Shown here piece after piece: positions 31,601 to 43,231 of a DNA stretch of 64,000 nt (position 1 is the first letter of the stretch; each line of letters starts with the position of its first letter). Position numbers and translations under genes: made by a program. This stretch comes from Corythucha ciliata (lineage: Eukaryota; Arthropoda; Insecta; Hemiptera; Tingidae). The stretch is taken from assembly GCA_038030265.1 (NCBI GenBank), contig CM075939.1:37305253-37369252 (forward strand). Reading direction: 5' to 3'. The notes under the pieces were generated by a model. The model saw only the letters and a program-made list of their open reading frames with translations. It did no database searches and was not told the origin of the DNA.

Positions 31601-32505
31601 CTTGATTCTTATCGAATAACCGGAAGACCGGAACTAGGACAACGAGACACCAAGGAAGCTTTATCGATTTTCGATGAAAGGAATAAAGGATCCTCCTCGC
31701 GGGATCCCACTTTCAAATAAAAACGCCTGTGACTTAACTTATTCATTAAATTAGTTAAAATGCATTACGTAGAAAAAGATCCGTCATTGGGCAATGGTCA
31801 GTGTTGTAGTAAGTTGAAAGGGGGCCCCCTGCAGGACCAGCCTAATAGATGCCCCTCTCACAGTTCGATTACTAGTTCAAATATGTTATGTTTGTTCTAA
31901 CGTATTCTGTTCAATTATATTATTTTGTTGTTATTTAATTAGGTACTGCAAAATTGTAATAATTACCCCCTCTTCACCCCTATCTGGTTCTGGGCCCAGC
32001 TAATTTTTCCCATCCCCGCCCCTCGTCGTTTTTATTTGGCAGTGACGTCCATTCATACGAAAATATGGGTGAAATGAGAATAAATTAATTTTTAATCGTA
32101 AAATCAATGGACGCTCAAGGCTCTTTGTTGTAGATTCAGTCCGGGATAGAAAATATTTTGCCATTTTTGCCTTCAATAATTGTCAACATTGAAGGACATT
32201 TGGTTCATGTGTAATAATTATTTGTTTATGATTTCAAGAAAATACATTATACACAACGTGCTGAATGAGTTTACTTAGCTGATCAAACGTAATTTGATCG
32301 TAGGCTCTTCCTTCATTTATGGAAAGTGTGGCAACTCAGAGCGCACATGATGAATCCTGTATCAGCTGAAAACGTGTGATTATCTTTATGTTGAGAGTTG
32401 CGTCAAATTGCACCAACGAACTGGTAGTATGAATATGCTGTGTTCATAATCTAAAAGAGGAAGAATTACATCATTAATTAAATTATACGGTAGAAACCAA
32501 CCGAA
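31601..32505. other. 3' flank of the receptor gene, no gene recognised
   Basis: AT-rich, without a supported gene. It should hold the 3' UTR of the minus-strand odorant receptor; I did not place its end. Confidence 0.4.
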
Positions 32506-33997
32506 TTAGTACTGGTCGGTTTTGGTTACCGCAGTAAAAGTCTCCAAGCCGACCGGCATGAGACCTCCACCAGTGAACCGCAATGGAGGGGCTGCCACTT
32601 CTTTAAATTGAAAGAGAAGTCGTTTAAAGTTTTGACCGTATCTATACCACGAGACTGAGTACAATTCTGTCAGAAGAAATTCAGACTGCGAATGAAAAGT
32701 TGGACAATGATCAACCCATTGAACGTATTCCACAGTGTTTTTCAGTTTACTTGAGTCTTCACCCTCTCCCCGTAAAAGCACGACATAAACATGTTGATGA
32801 TTTCACCTAAGCACAAGATTGCCGTGGTTACTTTGTTGCCAATCGTCACAGACTCCTTGAAAATTGCATAGTGGAAAATTGTAACTTTTTTTTTTTTTTA
32901 ATTGGCATAAATTGAATAACCTGGTTAACAGAAACTATCGACAGCCCGATTATAAGAGAGCCAACTGAGAAAGTAAACAGAAGAACACCGCTGACAACAT
33001 CATTGAGAACGGTGCAATGCCTGGGGGGAAAAAAGGGAGGGAAGCTCAGCGCTACACACCGCTCCATAAACGCAGGCTTACGAAAAAAACAACTTTATAC
33101 TCACCTTTTGATAAAATTGTAATGCTGAATATTGTGCTTCAAACACTGTATCAAGCAAGCCTCAAAATATTTTGAGCGTACATCATTTCCTGGTTTTTCA
33201 CCGTTTATTTTGAAATTTTCATCATACAAGTGATCGTGCAAACCACTGGCTCGCGTTTCAATCTGAGAGACGTACAATCGTAGGATTTCCAGTTCGTGAA
33301 TAATTCGTATGAAAATGATAATATAGAAATAAGCCGTTGAAGCTGCGAAAATAGCTGTAATCCCCAGTTGATTCAATATAAGGCCGTTCGCAATGAAATA
33401 GCCGATCCCTTCGTAGCTCTCAAAAGGCGTGTATATGGGAACTATGAGTTTCATGTTGACTCCATTCTTATAGACGATGTTTCGAAGTCCTAGGAATTCA
33501 TCAACGAGGCTGGAGACGAGATGGACAACTGCCACGAATCCAATGAAAATGGGCACAAGAATGAGCAAGCGCTTCTCTTGGACTACTTTTTGTTCGAGGT
33601 AGTGGATTCCTTGTACACGACCAGGCTCGTCGTATTGGTATTTGTACGTATGATTATGGTGAAGTGTATACTGTTTGTCGGCTTTAAGGTTTAGGTTTAC
33701 AATATAAGCAAACGATAGTACTCCAAGAATAGTGTAATGTAGAGAGGCAGTGAATGCTACTATATCGTTTCTTAGAAGGTATGTAGTGTACACCATCAGA
33801 GGTAAAACGATAATTGAGGAAATGGTGACAACAATCACGTGGAAAATCGTGAAAATACACCGTTTTTCACGCAAATCCACATTGGTCAGGCTGAAAGTCA
33901 AGAGGTAGCTAAAATCTTTCAAGATATCCTGTTCGACGCGTTCGTCCTTTTCAAGAAAATAACTTTTGAATGAACGTCCGTTTTGTGATTTCTCCAT
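32506..33997 (-). CDS. insect odorant receptor (7tm_6 family), complete
   Basis: Four minus-strand exons: 33105-33997, 32921-33020, 32751-32855, 32506-32685. Phases agree and give 425 residues, the usual size. Insect odorant receptors are inverted seven-helix proteins that form ligand-gated cation channels with Orco in sensory neurons. Hydrophobic segments lie at about 48-75, 80-101, 144-166, 200-232, 308-330 and 338-358, plus a weaker C-terminal helix. Family signatures: HELEILRLYVSQIE after helix 4, HCTVLNDVVSG before helix 5, a Tyr-Gly-Glu step after helix 6 (FMSCFYGE), LYSVSWY, and the C terminus LMPVGLETFTAVTKT. The family-typical C terminus is intact, with no frameshift. The donor of exon 2 (CAG/GTTATT) is the weakest junction. 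It stands alone among transposons; no tandem paralogue is visible. It is too divergent to be Orco, and its ligand cannot be predicted. Confidence 0.88.
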
Positions 33998-34546
33998 TTT
34001 TCGACTAATTCAATTCTCCGTTCTCCTCACCTTCCTTGTTTTTTTATTCATGGAGGGCGTTGAATGATTTAAAAAGGGTGTGTGCTAATGACATGAATAA
34101 AATACGAATTGAATTGATTTCTTTAATTACTCCAGTCTGTATTTCAATGACAGCCAATTCTTCAATTTTTGAAAACAGTTGGATTATAGCTCGGGCTCCA
34201 CGATAGGTAAGACACGATGTTACATGGGAATTATTAGCCTACCTCGGGGTTTGTAGTTTGTACCTATCTAGTTTCACCTTTCTTCTGTATCCGACCATGC
34301 ACAAGGTCACGCTGGGGAGCCTGGCGGAAAGAACATGCTCCCCTGCGTCACCTCCAACATCAGGTCGGGTACGTCAATGAAAAAAAATAAATAAATAAAT
34401 AAACTTGAAGGGTAAGAATGTACGTTACAACGAACACATCAGCAGATAGAACAGTTTGTAGTGGCAATCACCCCAGCCGTCCTCGGTTTTGTTAGAAGAA
34501 ACGCTTAGCTTTTTACCCCTCCTTCAACACTGTTCGGTCGTACTGG
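33998..34546. other. 5' flank of the receptor gene
   Basis: No coding feature. Presumably contains the receptor promoter; no element was recognised. Confidence 0.4.
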
Positions 34547-34554
34547 TTGAAGCC

Positions 34555-34640
34555 TAAACAATTTCGCTCCGGCAGCTGGCGGTCGGAAAGAGTGCATTTC
34601 ATTCCCTATACGGATACCCTAAGCCGTCCCAGAAGTAATA
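34555..34640 (+). repeat. dispersed repeat shared with 44034-44110
   Basis: TTTCGCTCCGGCAGCTGGCG, then GTCGGAAAGAGTGCATTTCA, then CCTAAGCCGTCCCAGAAGTA, repeated almost exactly at 44034, where it abuts the broken end of the Penelope reverse transcriptase. Its own element type is unknown. Confidence 0.6.
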
Positions 34641-34933
34641 ATTTTGATACCATAATTTGTTTCATTAAGCCGAACTGCTTCCTCTATTTTCACCACCCTC
34701 TCTTCAAAATGTCGAAAAGCTTCGGTAGTTTTCCAAGGGCTTTGTAAGATTAAATTATTGTGCCGTATTTTATAATACCTAAACGTGTCGCAAGCGAGTT
34801 TTTTGAAATTTCATCCCCCATTTCTCCCCGTTTCCACTACGTTTTTTTCTCAGAAACTGCTCGCAGCCTGCCGATTTTCTACTTATGAAGGTGGGTTAAC
34901 TGAAACTAGAATCTTGATTATCTTAAACAGTAA

Positions 34934-35382
34934 CGGCTGGTTTATACGATGCCAGTAAGCGAGCCAGTCGACTGGCACTTGTTATTGGAGCCTAAAAGCT
35001 TCTAAAGGCACCAGTTATTGGAGCCTGTCGATTTGCGCCAGTCCGTTTAGACGATTCAAGTTACCGTTACCAGTCAGCAGAGTTCAAAACGATGGAATGA
35101 TGGATATCAGATAACAAGCGTAAAAATGACTGATATGATAAGTGAATGCTGGACTGGAGGATGAAAATTTCGTTCACACGGTACCAGCAGATGCCACCAG
35201 TTCATTTTTTGGGGTGGGAGACCCTAGAATGCTCACTGGCTACTTCCAGTGTAAGTCGAATGGTGGGAATTTTTTTTACTGGACTGGCACGGGACTGGCG
35301 CCAGCAGATGTTTACATGGGGCCAGTCAACTGACACCAGCTACTAGATCATGGTCACTGGCGCGCCATGAAGAAACCAGCCT
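34934..35382. mobile_element. non-autonomous element with GCCAGT subterminal repeats
   Basis: Ends CGGCTGGTTTATACGATGCC and, in reverse complement, AGGCTGGTTTCTTCATGG, with TAA on both sides (34931-34933 and 35383-35385). GCCAGT and ACTGGC occur many times near both ends, including the palindrome GCCAGTCGACTGGC. No coding capacity. Confidence 0.7.
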
Positions 35383-35456
35383 TAAATGAAGGACAACAAT
35401 TGAAATTAGATGGATTTTGGAAGACAAATACTTGAAAAAAAAGAAGGAATAACATT

Positions 35457-35647
35457 TTATAATAATTGCTCAAAGTGGCCACCGTCTTCCCTTTTGCACA
35501 ATAGGCATTAGGGACCCACCGCCTGATTCCGCTCGTGGCACGTAAACCTTCGATTACGAGGGCGATTTCTGAGCTCTTCGCACAACGTTCGAATTCTCTC
35601 TGATTCGAAGTTCTTCCAGTGTCGCTACTGGGCGCTATTAGATCCAT
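35457..35647 (-). pseudogene. mariner transposase C-terminal fragment
   Basis: One minus-strand frame ends GGHFEQLL and stop, the usual C terminus of mariner-type transposases. The upstream residues (FERCAKSSEIALVIEGLRAT) continue in another frame, so at least one frameshift separates them. No catalytic motif remains. Confidence 0.5.
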
Positions 35648-36285
35648 CTAATTCCAATTTTATTGTCTTTCATTAACTGCTGGAAAATGAAAGGATCTGG
35701 TTTCAGTTAACTGCGAGCAGTTTCTGAGAAAAAATAGTAGTGAAAATAGTCGATGAATTTGACTTCCGTGTCTGTGTTTTTTTAGTTTATTCGTCATTTC
35801 TCCTCGGGAAATCCAAGAAATAAGCAATTGTTGCACGTCATTTGAAAGCTCACCAAATGAGGAAGTTTTTCCCATGAATGGAAAAAAATAATTTTATTTG
35901 ACGGAAAGGTGAAAATCGCCTAGGAAAAATGTGTGAAATTACGAATAACAAGTTTCCTTCGGAAATCGGATGCCCTACCACTGTCGATCTCGGATCATTT
36001 TATCCATTTTATAGCTCATTTCAAAGGAAATTTTGTGCTCTTTCCAATGAGCTATTTACTTTTAGTCTAGCACCTGTTGTTGAGCGTGAGGAGGGCATTT
36101 ATCGGAAAAACATAGGGGTTAGTAGAAAATACACAAAATGAGTTATATCTCGGAAGCAAAGCTGAATTTCGAAAAACGTCAAATAGTGAACTGATCGCAA
36201 ATGACGTGTACTATCACCATATTTTCTCTGAGCATCCAATTACCGAACACCCTGTATATTATTACTATTTGTTCATAAATAAATA

Positions 36286-37126
36286 TTACCGTTCGTTGAA
36301 ATAAATTTTACCTTTTTTGTGAATTATTATTCTGTTTACCCGATTGCCTTCTCTGACCATCCAGAACCCCGTTACAGCAAAAATGCCACATTTCTGGGTG
36401 ATGGCGATTTTTTCATGCAATAAAATCTCCTGCCAGGAAATGTTCCGCAGTTTCTGAAAATGGCATAATTTGTGGATTTGGGACGATATAAGCCGAGGCA
36501 TCACGAATTTTTTTAAGCAAACACCAGTTACATTTTTAAATACAAACAAAATCATAGCTCCGGAACGGATCGAAGGTACCATTTTACTCCACTTTTGACG
36601 TAGTTTTACCCACATTTTTTTGTCACACTTATACGGATCCGGCCGGCCATCAATTGTTGCATACCAAGACGAAATGGTCTTCGCATTGGGCAAAACGGAG
36701 TTGAAGGTGGCTCTGACAAAATCATACGCTTTTGGTGACAAGAAATGGAGCGTGACCGCAAAATTTCTGAGAGATTCGTCGTACGACTTGTCCTTTTTTT
36801 GAAGTTTCAATTTTTGGAGTTGCCTTTTCAAGAGAGCTACTGTCGTTTTGCCAAGCTTTTGAGCAAGTTCCCCGTTCTCAGAAAAAAAAAAATTGTTTCT
36901 GTAATTTCTGTCCCACAATTTCTACCTTTTTCTTGAAAGAAACATTTTTTGTCTCCAGCCTCTTTTTTTTTTTTAGATAACGGGTTTTGATATTTTTATC
37001 TGAAATTCGTCTTTTCAGTTCTTTATTTCCCTTTTCTACATGTTCCAGACTTCGATTCAGTGTGTTTATTACATCAACATCCATGGGCTGGCATTCTGTC
37101 ATTCTATATGAGCTAGCTTCTGACAT
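36286..37126 (-). pseudogene. P-element / THAP9-like transposase fragment
   Basis: Two overlapping minus-strand frames make one protein broken by a frameshift at an A-run near 36884-36892. The first (37126-36878) is a lysine-rich coiled coil. The second (36918-36286, 210 codons) contains LHFLSPKAYDFVRATF followed by LPNAKTISSWYATIDG, the conserved block after the coiled coil in P-element and THAP9 transposases. The N-terminal THAP zinc finger and the catalytic C-terminal half were not found here. It would encode a DNA transposase; as it stands it is dead. The element limits are unknown. Confidence 0.7.
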
Positions 37127-37591
37127 CTGTAAAAAGAAAATTTACAGTTAATTTAGAGTTCTTCTCGGTGTTCCGGTTTCTCGGTGGAAGAACATTCCCC
37201 AGTAAGCAGTGGATTTTCTTCCATATGCTGCACCAACGGCATCTCTCTTTCCTGAAAAAAGAGTACATAAAGTGTTGCTAAACATCATGATCACTGGGCT
37301 ATAATTGGATTTCAAGCACGTTTCATGATAAGTACCAAAAGCAATCATTATTACCTTCATGCCGGAGAAACTTTCTTCAGAATCAAAATTAGTGGCCTAA
37401 AAAATGAAACGTAATAAATTAATGAAATACGAGGTTAATCAATAAACTCCCGGTAAAAGTATCTGACAGCAGGACTATACAGGGTTTTTGGTAGTGCTGC
37501 AAAAGAATTAGGGTGAACTACATGGAAAACGGAACTAAACGCGACCACTATATGGGACGCTTTATCTTGCACCGTTCTAAGCAAGGAGGAT

Positions 37592-37699
37592 AAAAAGATA
37601 CATAAAAAGATACATTCTAAGGCTCTATAAGTTCCTACGAGTACTAAAAAGATACATAAAAAGATACATTCTAAGGCTCTATAAGTTCCTACGAGTCTG
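37592..37699. repeat. 54 bp tandem duplication
   Basis: Two perfect or near-perfect units containing AAAAAGATACATAAAAAGAT, then CTAAGGCTCTATAAGTTCC. The lack of drift suggests recent slippage. Confidence 0.75.
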
Positions 37700-38410
37700 A
37701 GTCAACATTTTAGAACCTTCCAATGCAGGGTTTCCATTTCCAAGGCATCCATAGGTCTAAAACAACTTAAAGGAGACATAACAACAATTAGTCCCAGCTC
37801 TCAAAAACAACCAACAAACAGCAAAATACTCACATCTCCTCGTCACATGTCAATAAACACACACATCTATAACAATCCTGTTGATAGACAACAAAGCTTG
37901 AGGATTAAACAAATACTCATGAGTAATTTTGAAAGGGACACGTTGAAGAAGTTTTTCTGATCTATCGAAAGTTGATAGGAAGAGATTTAGTATGGACAAG
38001 TGGTGATTGACTTTCATTGAAAAAATGAAAATTCCTGTTTCGCAAAACTTCGAGGAGCTGCCGAGGATATAGGAACAGTTATTTTTTGACGAAAATAGAT
38101 AGTCCTGACAGGAAAGAGTGTGCTCTTCCCAAATCCATCGTCAAAATTTGTAGAATGTCAGCTGGGAAGCGAGTTACTCGCATTTTGTCCAGGAAAATGA
38201 TTTTATCCTAAAATGATGCTAGAAAAATCATATCTCGAAGGGTTTTGATTTTCGGACCATGGGTTATGGGGTGTTTTCGATCGCAAATGAGGTCTAATTT
38301 TACCCAATTGTTTTCTTTACACTTAAACCCTTCCACCCTGTATAATAAAAGAATGTTTTACTCAAATAATTAATCAATTACCTAAATCTTTTAACATTCA
38401 CGATACAATC
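37700..38410. repeat. Penelope-like terminal fragment with CAGGGT-type ends nearby
   Basis: 37738-37900 is a diverged copy of 39705-39860 (CATTTCCAAGGCATCCATAG and following). 38346-38400 is the inverted copy of 39600-39665. ACAGGGTTTTTGG at 37489-37501 and CCACCCTGTATAA at 38333-38345 look like DNA-transposon ends around this block; the latter and the 100 bp before it recur inverted at 54893 in the Tlk intron. Confidence 0.45.
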
Positions 38411-38869
38411 AAAATTTGTTACAGTTTTGTTTCCTCTCTGTTGGAACGTTTCGCCTAAATCTGAAGGCCGTGTACCGTTTTTTCCACTAAAATGAGTCCA
38501 CATGGTTACAAATGATGGAGACATAGAAACATCAACATCATTTGTCAATTTTGAAAATGTATCTTAAATTTGACGATGTCTATCTTAGAAACTGTGATAC
38601 CTCCAGATCCCGCTTTGGACTAGTTTTGTCAGAAATTTTGTCTGCTTTGAAATGTTACTTCGCAGTCACAGCCGAGAAATCGCTCCTTAAGCAAAAAAAG
38701 TGCCTAAATCCGAAAAAAATCAAAAAATTTCGCCGTCTTTCTCGAATTCAAGGATGATCCCGAGGTTTTTCGAGGTCAACAATTTGAACACATCTTACCT
38801 ACACCACCCCTAACAACATGAATAAAAAAAAACATCTACCCTAATTATTGCAACCTTCGACTCCTTATT

Positions 38870-39280
38870 TTACTGGGCTATATAGCGTCTTTTCTCAATT
38901 TTAACCGCGGGGTTGGCCCCAAAACAACACTTTTGCGTTGATTTCCACAATTTATTCGTAGAATGGCCTCCAAGTACCGCGAATCAGCGATTTTTTTCTT
39001 AATTTTATTCTGGAAGTTGCATCGCGAGACCACGAATAAGCACTTTTTCGCAGGTATAGACACGAATATTAGCGATGTTTTAAATTTTTTGCCGCGTCAG
39101 CAAGTTGAAAATTCCCGATTAGCACTTTATTACTGGGCTTTAAGGACCTAATGAAACTAGGAACACGGTGTATTTTCTCCTTTTAGCCGCGAATTTTCCT
39201 CAAGATATCGTGAATTTTGTCAATTTGAGCCACCAGAATAGCGATTTCGGGGGCTCAATCGAATATTCGGTCCACAGTCT
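38870..39280 (-). repeat. decayed tandem array (reverse of the GCTAATTCGCGG type)
   Basis: Reads in reverse complement like 25060-25440: ..GCGAATCAGCGATTTTTTTC.., ..TTAATTTTA.., ..CGCGAATTTTCC... It lies between two inverted Penelope termini. Confidence 0.5.
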
Positions 39281-39916
39281 TTGCTGATATCACTTGCAAC
39301 GTTATTTTCTCCAGGTCGGATAAACAGGAATTTGTGGAAAGTAGCCAAATCGCTGTCCTACCGTCCGACCTCTTCACATACCTACATCCATGGATAACCT
39401 AAAAATCCTAATTTTTTCGTATTTAAGCTTCTCGGGCGCCCCCCCCCCCCCTGGCCACTACCTCGGTACGCTACTTCGTGGGGTCTGAAGTCCATGGAAG
39501 CATTGACGAACGTGGACTTTTTCGGGCTGCTTGAAGTCATGAAAATCTGCTAAACGTAACTTCAACGAGAGACACTCATTTATGGATAAAATTTTGATTA
39601 TATCGTGAATGTTAAATGATTTAGGTAATTGAGTAATTATTTGAGTATAACATTCTTTTATTTAATTTAAATATGCCGACTAGTTTCGGGGTAAATGCAC
39701 CCCATTTCCAAGGCATCCATAGGTCTAAAACAACTTAAAGGAGACATAACAACAATTAGTCCCAGCTCTCAAAAACGACCAACAAACAGCAAAATACTCA
39801 CATCTCCTCGTCACATGTCAATAAACACACACATCTGTAACAATCTTGTTGATTGACTGGTATCCAGGAAACTTGTCTTCACTGAACCCTCTAAACACAG
39901 CGACAATCATTCAAGA

Positions 39917-40207
39917 TTGGGAGCCACTCCCCCTCAACCCATTCTCGATGTTCCTGAAAACAGAGCAATAGATGCGGAAAGGGTGGAAAGGGTAGTGAAT
40001 CTAACTAACACTGTTATTCCTCCAGAAGTAAAGTATTGTCTTAGCATGGGGCCAAAATTTAATTTGCCATATAAAAATTACTTCAAAGATGTTCCAAAAT
40101 TAATAGCCGATGTTGAAAATGTATTTAATGTAGTTAACCTCATTACTGAAAGCCGGTGTAAAATAATTAATGCACTTACAAACCACTTGATAAAACAAAA
40201 TACTTAG
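39917..40207 (+). pseudogene. Penelope RT, N-terminal part (left copy)
   Basis: 96 codons ending at a stop created by a frameshift; a +1 shift at about 40204 reopens the frame. The inverted copy at 48786-49076 differs by two residues and has the same frameshift, so the break predates the duplication. Confidence 0.75.
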
Positions 40208-40380
40208 TGCAAAAAATGTACCCTTGATATCGGGAAGTGCAAATGCAAAAAATAAAGCAATTTTAAAGAATGCCTCATTAGTTAAAAAATTTTTTCAAAG
40301 AAAACAATAATATAATCGCTGTAGAATCCGATAAAACTCGCCAAACTGTAGTTATTGACAAGAATGTTTATAATGTTAAG

Positions 40381-40638
40381 ATGAAGGAGATTTTTAAAAA
40401 TGTTGACGCTTATAAAATACTTGATAAAGATCCCACTGAATCATTAATGAAGAAAAATAATAAACTTGTTCGTAAATTAGAAGAGATTAAATTAATTAAT
40501 AAAACGGAAAAGAGGAAGCTTACCACGTATACGGCAGTTATCCCAAAAGCGTACGGTGTATATAAAGTAAAGAAAAAAGTTTTCAGGCCGATTGTTTGTA
40601 CTTTTTCAATTCCAAATTACAATGTGGAATTGGTTTAG
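40381..40638 (+). pseudogene. Penelope RT, finger region (left copy)
   Basis: Contains LDKDPTESLMKKNNKL followed by the AYGVYKVKKK..FRPIV motif of Penelope RTs (usual form YGLPKIHK). A shift near 40630 leads to the motif A block. This stretch is missing from the inverted right copy. Confidence 0.75.
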
Positions 40639-41303
40639 ATGTTGAAAGCATGTTCCCTAGCATTCCTGTAACTGAGGTTTTAGCATATATTGAGTCAAAG
40701 GCATTAAACTAAAATTCCAAAAGACTTATTTTTTCATATATTACGTTTCTGTGTTTTTAATAATTATTTTACTTTTAATGACATTATACAGGGTGTCCAA
40801 TAACGAGATGCTCAGAGAAAAACCTGAGTTTGGGGCCATCATTTGGGACCAAAATACCTATGTGACGTTTTTAAAAATTCCTTTTAGTTTTCTCAGAATC
40901 GTCCATTTTACGTTATTTTGGCTTGTTGCTTCTTTTTTCGAAATGTGCATGTTGCAAGCCTCGTAATTCTTGCAAACCCAAAACTAAGGAGCTCGTTGTA
41001 AAGAGCACAAAATTTTATTACAGAATAGCTCACTTAAATCATGATTAAACTACATTTATTTGGCATGGCAGAAGCTCAAACGGAAACAAACTTCATTTTT
41101 CAAAAATTTGGAAAATTCCGGACGTGATTTTCTAAACTTTCTTGAATCGTCGACAATTATTTTTACTGCTGGAAAAACTTCCTAATTTAGTAAGCTTTCG
41201 AATGATCTATTCACTTTTTGATATTCGTCCATTTTGGTAGGAGAAATTAGGCAAAATGTCTGAAAAACCTCAGGTGACACGAGCAAAATGGGTTACATGA
41301 GAC

Positions 41304-41341
<38 letters not shown>

Positions 41342-42292
41342 GGTCGCTCGACTTAGCTGTTGGGGGTCATCTATTTGAGCCCCCGTTCTATGCAGTTGAC
41401 TTTGAGTTTGACTTTCGCTGTCTGTTTCTACCGATCTCTGCGAAATATCTGTCAAAGGAGAGGGTGGGAACGGTAGTGACTGTTGGCAGCTACCCTTGAA
41501 TTCTACAGGTCAGAACCCTCAGGTTCTGAGCAGTGACCTGCCGTTTCAAGCACTTAGTATTGCCTTTTTTGGAGTTGGTCCAGCGAGGTAACCGGACTCA
41601 GCAGTCTTAACGGATCAAAAATTCACCGAAAAGGTTTGCAAAGAGCTTTCGGAAGCAAATTGTTTCCCGCTCGAGGGTAATGATGAACGTACGTTTCCAG
41701 ACATTTTAGACGAGTTTTCAAGTATTTCGAACTGTATCTCAGAAGGAATAAAGACAAAATCCCCAACCAAGCAGGTCATTTGAAAGCTTAATAAATGTAG
41801 AAGTTTTTCATGAAGTCCTACTCTTCCTCCGGGAGCTGTCAGTAAAATGACAGCTGGCTGAATAACAAGTAAGAATAAAGAATTTTAAGGAAGCGGCTAT
41901 TCAGCAGAGAGTTAAGGGCGTCCAAATTTCACGACGATCATCTGAAAGGAAATTTTTTGCTCTTTCTAACGGTGTCCTTGAAAATTTCCTAGGATCAATG
42001 GTTGCTAAGATACCGACCGAGTTTTGAAGAAAACACCTGATGCTTCGAAATTCAGGAAAACTGCGATTTCTCAGAAACTTGATAAATGTTATATTTTTAG
42101 GGTTTTGGCTTTTTTCTTCTTCTACTTCTTCGTTTCCTGAGCTTTCGCCTTCTTGTGCTGAAGGCATCGTCAGAGAACTTTTTTGGTTTTTTTATTATTT
42201 TAAATTATAGACATGTGACGAATGGAGGGGTGTCAACTTCTTCTTGCTGATTAGAAAATTTGTTGTTGATGGCAACTGAGAATGTCTTCTGG

Positions 42293-42760
42293 TCATCTTC
42301 TTTTCAAGTTTGCAATCAGTGGCCTCCAGGCATGTGGTACATGAATTCCTTCATCTCTGTTGAAGTTTTCTTTTTTCTTTATTTCGATGGCTTCTCGAAT
42401 TTTTCGTTTCTTCCACGAACTTTCAATGGCCAGTATTTTGGTATCTTCAAATTTGATGACGTGTGATTGTCCGCTGTACATGTGTTCAGCTATTGCTGAT
42501 TTTTCAATATTGCGGTGTTTTACGGCTGACATGTGTTCTTTCATTCTTGTTTTGACGTTTCGAAGAGTTTCACCAATGTAAGATTTGTTACAGCTGCAAG
42601 GTATTTCGTAGACACCTGGGTTTTCGAGTTTTCTTTCATCTTTGACATTTCTGAGGAAGCGATTTATTTTTCTTGGTGGTTTGAACGTTGATCTGATTTT
42701 GTACTTGTTGAGGATTCTTGCTATTTTGTTTGAAGTCCCTTCGACGAATGGTAGCACCAC
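42293..42760 (-). CDS. Penelope-type GIY-YIG endonuclease domain (partial ORF, left arm)
   Basis: 155 open codons: RT thumb residues LPFVEGTSNKIARIL, connector, then NPGVYEIPCSCNKSYIGETL (GIY-YIG with the Cys-x-Cys of Penelope nucleases), catalytic-type Arg in NVKTRMKEH, and the domain end. The nuclease nicks target DNA for RT priming. The reading frame is intact to the stop, but the RT is absent upstream, so it cannot work alone. The sequence belongs to a Penelope lineage that I cannot link to the RT copies around it. Confidence 0.8.
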   Translation of the reverse strand: MVLPFVEGTSNKIARILNKYKIRSTFKPPRKINRFLRNVKDERKLENPGVYEIPCSCNKSYIGETLRNVKTRMKEHMSAVKHRNIEKSAIAEHMYSGQSHVIKFEDTKILAIESSWKKRKIREAIEIKKKENFNRDEGIHVPHAWRPLIANLKRR

Positions 42761-42958
42761 TTTCCCTTTGATTTCTTCAGTTTCTTATTATTTTGATTAT
42801 TCTTATTATTTCTTACTGATTATTTCAGTTTCTTAATTACTTCAAACAAAATAGCAAGAATCCTCAACAAGTACAAAATCAGATCAACGTTCAAACCACC
42901 AAGAAAAATAAATCGCTTCCTCAGAAATGTCAAAGATGAAAGAAAACTCGAAAACCCA

Positions 42959-43097
42959 GGGGGCTTATTCTCTAACTCCGAAGCAATAGCTTTTTCGAAG
43001 TCATATGTTTATTTCATTGATTTTCTTCAAACAAATGAATGAAATAAACACATGGCTGGCGAAAAAAATATTGCTTGTTGTTAGAGAATAGGCCCCC
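42959..43097. mobile_element. MITE family A, copy 2
   Basis: GGGGCTTATTCTCTAAC left end; right end in reverse complement GGGGGCCTATTCTCTAAC. The centre is palindromic around CAAACAAATGAATGAAAT. It interrupts the GIY-YIG right arm after ACCCAGG, while the left arm is uninterrupted at the same point. Confidence 0.8.
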
Positions 43098-43230
43098 GGG
43101 GGTCAACCATGAGCTAGCGTAAAAATACCGTCAAAACGCGGTATCTATGGCGTTATAACATTATTTGTGATAGAGCGTCCTTAGTTACCGCTTGCGATAA
43201 TTTTTTAACGCTAGCTTATGGTTGACCCCC
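43098..43230. mobile_element. MITE with GGGGGTCAACCATGAGC ends
   Basis: GGGGGTCAACCATGAGCTAG left, CTAGCTTATGGTTGACCCCC right; 133 bp, directly abutting MITE A with no bases between. Only one copy of this family is visible in the window. Confidence 0.75.
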
Positions 43231-43231
43231 T

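Larger units (their letters stand above)
34840..36254 (-). mobile_element. mariner-type element remnant
   Basis: The right end GAACACCCTG followed by TA (36255-36256) and the subterminal block GATGCTCAGAGAAAA in reverse complement match the left end of the element at 40789. An inverted block CTCAGAAACTGCTCGCAG lies at 34855-34872, with its complement at about 35716-35735. The C-terminal transposase fragment at 35457 belongs to it. The left terminus was not found. A later element (34934-35382) sits inside. Confidence 0.5.
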
